The notes beneath the pieces were generated by a model, which saw only the letters and a program-made list of their open reading frames with translations, did no database searches and was not told the origin of the DNA. From Ruminococcus sp. (GTDB taxonomy: Bacteria > Bacillota > Clostridia > Oscillospirales > Ruminococcaceae): a stretch of DNA of 42,545 bases. Where the stretch lies: contig JAFXDK010000083.1 in NCBI GenBank assembly GCA_017521805.1, positions 1 through 42,545 of the forward strand, written 5' to 3'. Below are positions 39,337 to 42,545 of the stretch, piece by piece (the first letter of the stretch is position 1; each line of letters begins with the position of its first letter). The translations under genes and the position numbers were made by a program.

Positions 39337-41313
39337 ATGAACATTTTTAAAAAAATGCTTAGTTTTTTACTTTGCGGCACTTTAACCGTATCGGCTTCAA
39401 TCTGTACTACAGCTAACGCTGCACCAAATTTATCTGTTTCAGATGCAGTATCCTCTCTTGTTGATAACAATAAGACCGGCTATTATACGTCTAGCAGATG
39501 TATTTTTGATACAACAATATCCAATTCCGGTGCTATAGAGGCTGTCTATGATATTTATGGCAAAGTCGATACAGTTAAAGCAAATCCTAATAATTTCAAT
39601 GCTATAGACACAGTTCTTAACGAATCAATAACAAAAATAACAGCAAGAATGAAAAAGGATAACGGCGCATATGTCTATGCACGCGTATTAAGCTTTGAAT
39701 CCGGTCAGGTTGGTCATGCGAGGCTGGCTTTCCCGGTAAATGGTAAATATGAAGTTGTTGTGTATGCATCTACAGGAACAAATGTCGAATTTGAAGTCAA
39801 CGTAACCAAAGCAAGCGGCTACGGAAGTACAAATGACAAAACACCCCCTGAGCTGAATATTACAGTTCCGGACAAGTCCAAGTATGTGCCGGGAAAAAAG
39901 ATTACTATAGAAGTTTCCACAAATGAAATATGCGATATATCTGTGGGAGGACTATTTTTTTCCCAATGTAATTATGCCACTTTTACTGTAAGCAAGAACG
40001 GACTTTATAAAGTAACCGCTACAGATATGAACGACAATCCAACAACAAAAACCTTTACAATTGATTATATAAGTTCTGATCAGAATTCTGGCACAACATC
40101 GAAACCTGTAACTACAACCACCACACAAAAGCCAACAACCACAACATCTACTACAACGCGAACAACAACAACTACTACTACTACTACCACCACTGAACCT
40201 ACAAAAACCACAACGACAACAACGACAACTACTACCACGACAACAGAACCTGTTATAACAACTACAACTACTACCCAAACACCAACATGGTATATTTCTG
40301 TAAATCCTCCGACTAAGACTAAATATGTCGTTGGGGAATCCCTTGATTTGTCGGGAGGCTCCGCTTCAATTTATTCTGATACAGACGAGTACAAGGTTTA
40401 TAATGAACCGCTTACAAGCAGCTCATTTACAATTGATTCATCAAGATTCAATCCTTACAAAGCAGGCGGTTATCTCATTTATGTTTACGATTCAAGTAAC
40501 AGTTCGATTTATTCATATTTCTATGTAACAATTGAGGATGCGCCAACAACTACAACAACGACTTTAACCACTACAACAACTACAGAACCCACCACGACCA
40601 CAACAACTACTTCAACAACAACAACAACAACTACTACATCGACTACTACAAATGCAACGACCACTGCTCCGCCAATAACTACCACAACTCCCACTGAAAA
40701 ATATGCAATTATTCTTCCCGATGAATCTGAGCTGTATGTGGGTAACACCATAAAGCTTGACTATATTTACCCACAGGGTGAGAATTTCCAGATATACTGG
40801 GTTCAGCCAAGTGACTATAACAAAATAAGCTGTCAGAATACACAGGATATATACCTTAAAGAAACAGGGTCTGTTACCCTGACGGCTCACTGCTCAAATA
40901 ATATCAGTATTACTGTTTCTTTTGAAATCAGGGATAAAATGTCTTCTCCGACAACGACAACGATCACCACCACAACGACGACAACAACGACGACAACAAA
41001 AACCACAACTACTACTACGACTACTACCACAGCACCCGCTACAACTGTTCCCACAACTACAACTCCCCCTGTTACTGAGCCGCCTTATACTCGCGGTGAT
41101 GTGAACGATGACGGCTCTGTTGACGCTTCCGACGCTTCACTTGTACTTGCAGAATATGCAAAGGTGCAGACGGGAGGAAATCCCACATTTACAGAATCCC
41201 AGACAAATGCGGCTGATGTAAACAAGGACGATGTCATTGACGCTTCCGACGCTTCAAAGATTCTCGCCTACTATGCAGCAATTTCTACAGGTAAGGAGCC
41301 TACTTGGGATTAA
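39337..41313 (+). CDS. Secreted multi-domain protein with Thr-rich linkers and type I dockerin
   Basis: A 658-residue exported protein, ATG after TGGAGGAA. The signal peptide is MNIFKKMLSFLLCGTLTVSA. The first 245 residues parallel the 38145 product (FESGQVGHARLAFPVNGKYE, then PELNITVPDKSKYVPGKKIT). Three long poly-Thr linkers (about 250-305, 395-440 and 535-570) separate small beta/Ig-like modules (SVNPPTKTKYVVGESLDLSG; IILPDESELYVGNTIKLDYI). The linkers use ACA, ACT, ACC and ACG mixed. The C-terminal dockerin has GDVNDDGSVDASDASLVLAE and ADVNKDDVIDASDASKILAY, ending EPTWD, nearly identical to those at 28908 and 29773. It is likely to bind a cohesin on a scaffoldin. No catalytic domain is recognised; carbohydrate or surface binding is possible. 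Confidence 0.88.
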   Translation: MNIFKKMLSFLLCGTLTVSASICTTANAAPNLSVSDAVSSLVDNNKTGYYTSSRCIFDTTISNSGAIEAVYDIYGKVDTVKANPNNFNAIDTVLNESITKITARMKKDNGAYVYARVLSFESGQVGHARLAFPVNGKYEVVVYASTGTNVEFEVNVTKASGYGSTNDKTPPELNITVPDKSKYVPGKKITIEVSTNEICDISVGGLFFSQCNYATFTVSKNGLYKVTATDMNDNPTTKTFTIDYISSDQNSGTTSKPVTTTTTQKPTTTTSTTTRTTTTTTTTTTTEPTKTTTTTTTTTTTTTEPVITTTTTTQTPTWYISVNPPTKTKYVVGESLDLSGGSASIYSDTDEYKVYNEPLTSSSFTIDSSRFNPYKAGGYLIYVYDSSNSSIYSYFYVTIEDAPTTTTTTLTTTTTTEPTTTTTTTSTTTTTTTTSTTTNATTTAPPITTTTPTEKYAIILPDESELYVGNTIKLDYIYPQGENFQIYWVQPSDYNKISCQNTQDIYLKETGSVTLTAHCSNNISITVSFEIRDKMSSPTTTTITTTTTTTTTTTKTTTTTTTTTTAPATTVPTTTTPPVTEPPYTRGDVNDDGSVDASDASLVLAEYAKVQTGGNPTFTESQTNAADVNKDDVIDASDASKILAYYAAISTGKEPTWD

Positions 41314-41326
41314 TTAAATAATAATC

Positions 41327-41358
41327 AATGCGGCGGAGTTTTCTGCCGCATTTTTTGT
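41327..41358 (+). terminator. Terminator of the 39337 gene
   Basis: AATGCGGC, a 10-base loop, GCCGCATTTTTTG, 14 bp after the stop. Confidence 0.88.
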
Positions 41359-41813
41359 ATGCTGATAATATTTCTAACTTCTACCCCCTCATCTCTAACA
41401 GTTTTTGGTTATATTATTAATCAATTTAATATTTGTTTACCTTCTAACTATTGACACACTTGCAGAAATATGTTAGAATTATTAAAGGTAGTCTTTGTAA
41501 AAATATACTTGATATATTATCATCACAATATTTCTTACAAAATTTAAAATGCCAACGCCATTATTTGGGGATTTAAGGATTATTTAATATTTTATGTGAT
41601 ACAATAAAATCACAACATTGCTCAGCCATTCATACCTTGCAAAACAACGAAAGGAAATTATTTCCGCCGTAAAATCCAAGGATTAGTTGACAGAACAATA
41701 GGAACTCGTTAAAATAATTAAATGTAGCCTTTGCGAAAATATACTCAGTATATACTTACTTTAAGACTGCTGTATATTTATGGGAACAAAAGGTTCCCAA
41801 TTGGAGGTAAATT
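41359..41813 (+). promoter_or_regulatory. Long intergenic region with two tandem, duplicated promoter-leader units
   Basis: Promoter 1: TTGACA (41451-41456), 17 bp, TAGAAT (41474-41479). Promoter 2: TTGACA (41687-41692), 17 bp, TAAAAT (41710-41715). From the -10 box on, the two leaders match at 30 of 36 positions (41474-41509 and 41710-41745). Between them are small hairpins such as TGTGAT/ATCACA. Before the RBS of the next gene GGGAAC/GTTCCC forms another. No credible gene lies between the promoters. Confidence 0.65.
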
Positions 41814-42545
41814 ATGAAAAACAATTTAAACATCAAACCAATCAGCAAATTCATTGCATTTGTGACAGCTTTTACAAGCATTGCCGCATCATCAGGCTTA
41901 ACTGCATTTGCAGCTGAAGAAGCCGCACCGGCATATACCGAAAAGGAACTCGCTGCACTTGTCAATTCAATTGAAAATGTAGAGGCAATTGATTGTCGTT
42001 ATTACAGCGATATGCCTAATGTTCCATATATGAAGTTATCAGAATACTACACTCTCTGGACAGGTCAGGAACTGGCAATTGCAAATAAAAATGACGGCAT
42101 TTACGAGGTTACTGTTCCCGCAGGTGTAAAGGGTACATATGACGTTGAAAATGACGTTGTGAATACAGATGATGCAAATTACTTCTTTATGCCCGAAAAT
42201 CAAATAAGTGAAGAAGACCCATATGCAAACCTATATATAAGAGTTGCCGAAGGGGAAGATGCTGAAACTGAAACAACTGCAATTGAACTTGATTTTGGCA
42301 AATACGATATCGACCTTATCGGCGACGGTGAAGAACTTTGGGTTCCCATTCCTACTCTCTGCGATATCTATACCACAAATTTAACAGCTCCTTTCTTTAT
42401 GGAAGATACTCTCATTTTTGGCGGATTTGTTCTGTCTGATTTTTCTCTTATTACTCTTTCCATGACACCTGAACATGCAACAGGGTTGCTTAATCAGTAT
42501 GCAAACGGCAGAAGTGCTGATTTAGCTGAATACAACTACAACGAG
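41814..42545 (+). CDS. Secreted protein, partial; possibly an S41-type peptidase N-terminal region
   Basis: The gene starts at ATG 41814 after TTGGAGG and runs off the right edge with 244 codons visible. A signal peptide is present (FIAFVTAFTSIAASSGLTAF, cut after AFA). The mature part is acidic: DCRYYSDMPNVPYMKLSEYY, YEVTVPAGVKGTYDVEND, LDFGKYDIDLIGDGEELWVP, IPTLCDIY. The last two phrases resemble the segment before the catalytic domain in secreted S41 (C-terminal processing) peptidases of Ruminococcus, from memory of the family only. The catalytic region, if any, lies beyond the window. It has the tandem promoters at 41451 and 41687. Confidence 0.6.
   Translation, partial: MKNNLNIKPISKFIAFVTAFTSIAASSGLTAFAAEEAAPAYTEKELAALVNSIENVEAIDCRYYSDMPNVPYMKLSEYYTLWTGQELAIANKNDGIYEVTVPAGVKGTYDVENDVVNTDDANYFFMPENQISEEDPYANLYIRVAEGEDAETETTAIELDFGKYDIDLIGDGEELWVPIPTLCDIYTTNLTAPFFMEDTLIFGGFVLSDFSLITLSMTPEHATGLLNQYANGRSADLAEYNYNE

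Noticed and set aside
39952-40278. Cys/Ser-rich minus-strand open frame
   Set aside because: It is the antisense of Thr-rich linker codons.
40085-41075. Short tandem repeats (ACA/ACN) as a microsatellite
   Set aside because: The runs are in frame, use all four Thr codons and encode linkers in a secreted protein, so they are better explained as coding sequence.

Overview
The window looks like chromosomal DNA from a Ruminococcus-type gut Firmicute (Oscillospiraceae). The evidence is a type III glutamine synthetase, several secreted proteins with cellulosome-type dockerin domains and threonine-rich linkers, an SPKTGD sorting signal, a domain-permuted GH3 beta-glucosidase of the kind known from Ruminococcus, a rubrerythrin-type oxygen defence gene, low GC intergenic DNA and near-perfect sigma-A promoters. 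The host assignment is an inference. No rRNA, tRNA, CRISPR array, prophage or plasmid origin was seen.

Layout. 1-2361 (minus): an ECF-like sigma factor translationally coupled to a membrane protein that is probably its anti-sigma partner. 2385-5866 (plus): a membrane-anchored coiled-coil protein with a 44-residue repeat, then glnN. 5875-10077 (minus): an asnB-HD hydrolase-pyrB operon. A RAYT transposase gene is fused to the pyrB stop codon; it carries a +1 frameshift and two REP-like palindromes inside its coding region. 10128-12061 (plus): a GntR/YtrA regulator with an ABC transporter. 12064-15962 (minus): FkbM methyltransferase, PH-domain protein and glmS, with a large multi-hairpin repeat between the last two. 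16000-22161 (minus): an SPFH/zinc-ribbon protein, a GH3 beta-glucosidase with an ArsC-like protein, a VOC protein and uppP.

22151-24086 holds a Crp/Fnr regulator divergent from a small NrdD-tail-like protein and a reverse rubrerythrin with two rubredoxin domains. A TIGR04076-like Cys-rich protein, an acyl-CoA synthetase, the second copy of the multi-hairpin repeat and rmuC follow. 27817-30988 (minus) is a cluster of three secreted proteins: a BspA-like LRR protein with a dockerin, then two paralogues, one ending in a dockerin and the other in a sortase signal. 31147-31861 is thrH. 32133-35086 (minus) is a LacI regulator, a DUF5662-like protein and a GH3 lipoprotein. 35233-35400 encodes a 55-residue peptide. 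35707-37937 is a membrane NDP-sugar epimerase/dehydratase behind a long structured leader. 38145-42545 contains two paralogous secreted dockerin proteins and the start of a third secreted protein.

Themes: nitrogen and amide metabolism (glnN, asnB, glmS, pyrB), envelope building (glmS, uppP, the NDP-sugar enzyme) and extracellular or cell-surface work (dockerins, sortase anchor, two GH3 enzymes). The least ordinary signals are the two copies of a multi-hairpin repeat whose stems change by compensating substitutions, the frameshifted RAYT with internal palindromes, the surface-protein paralogues with swapped C-terminal attachment modules, and several unexplained structured leaders.
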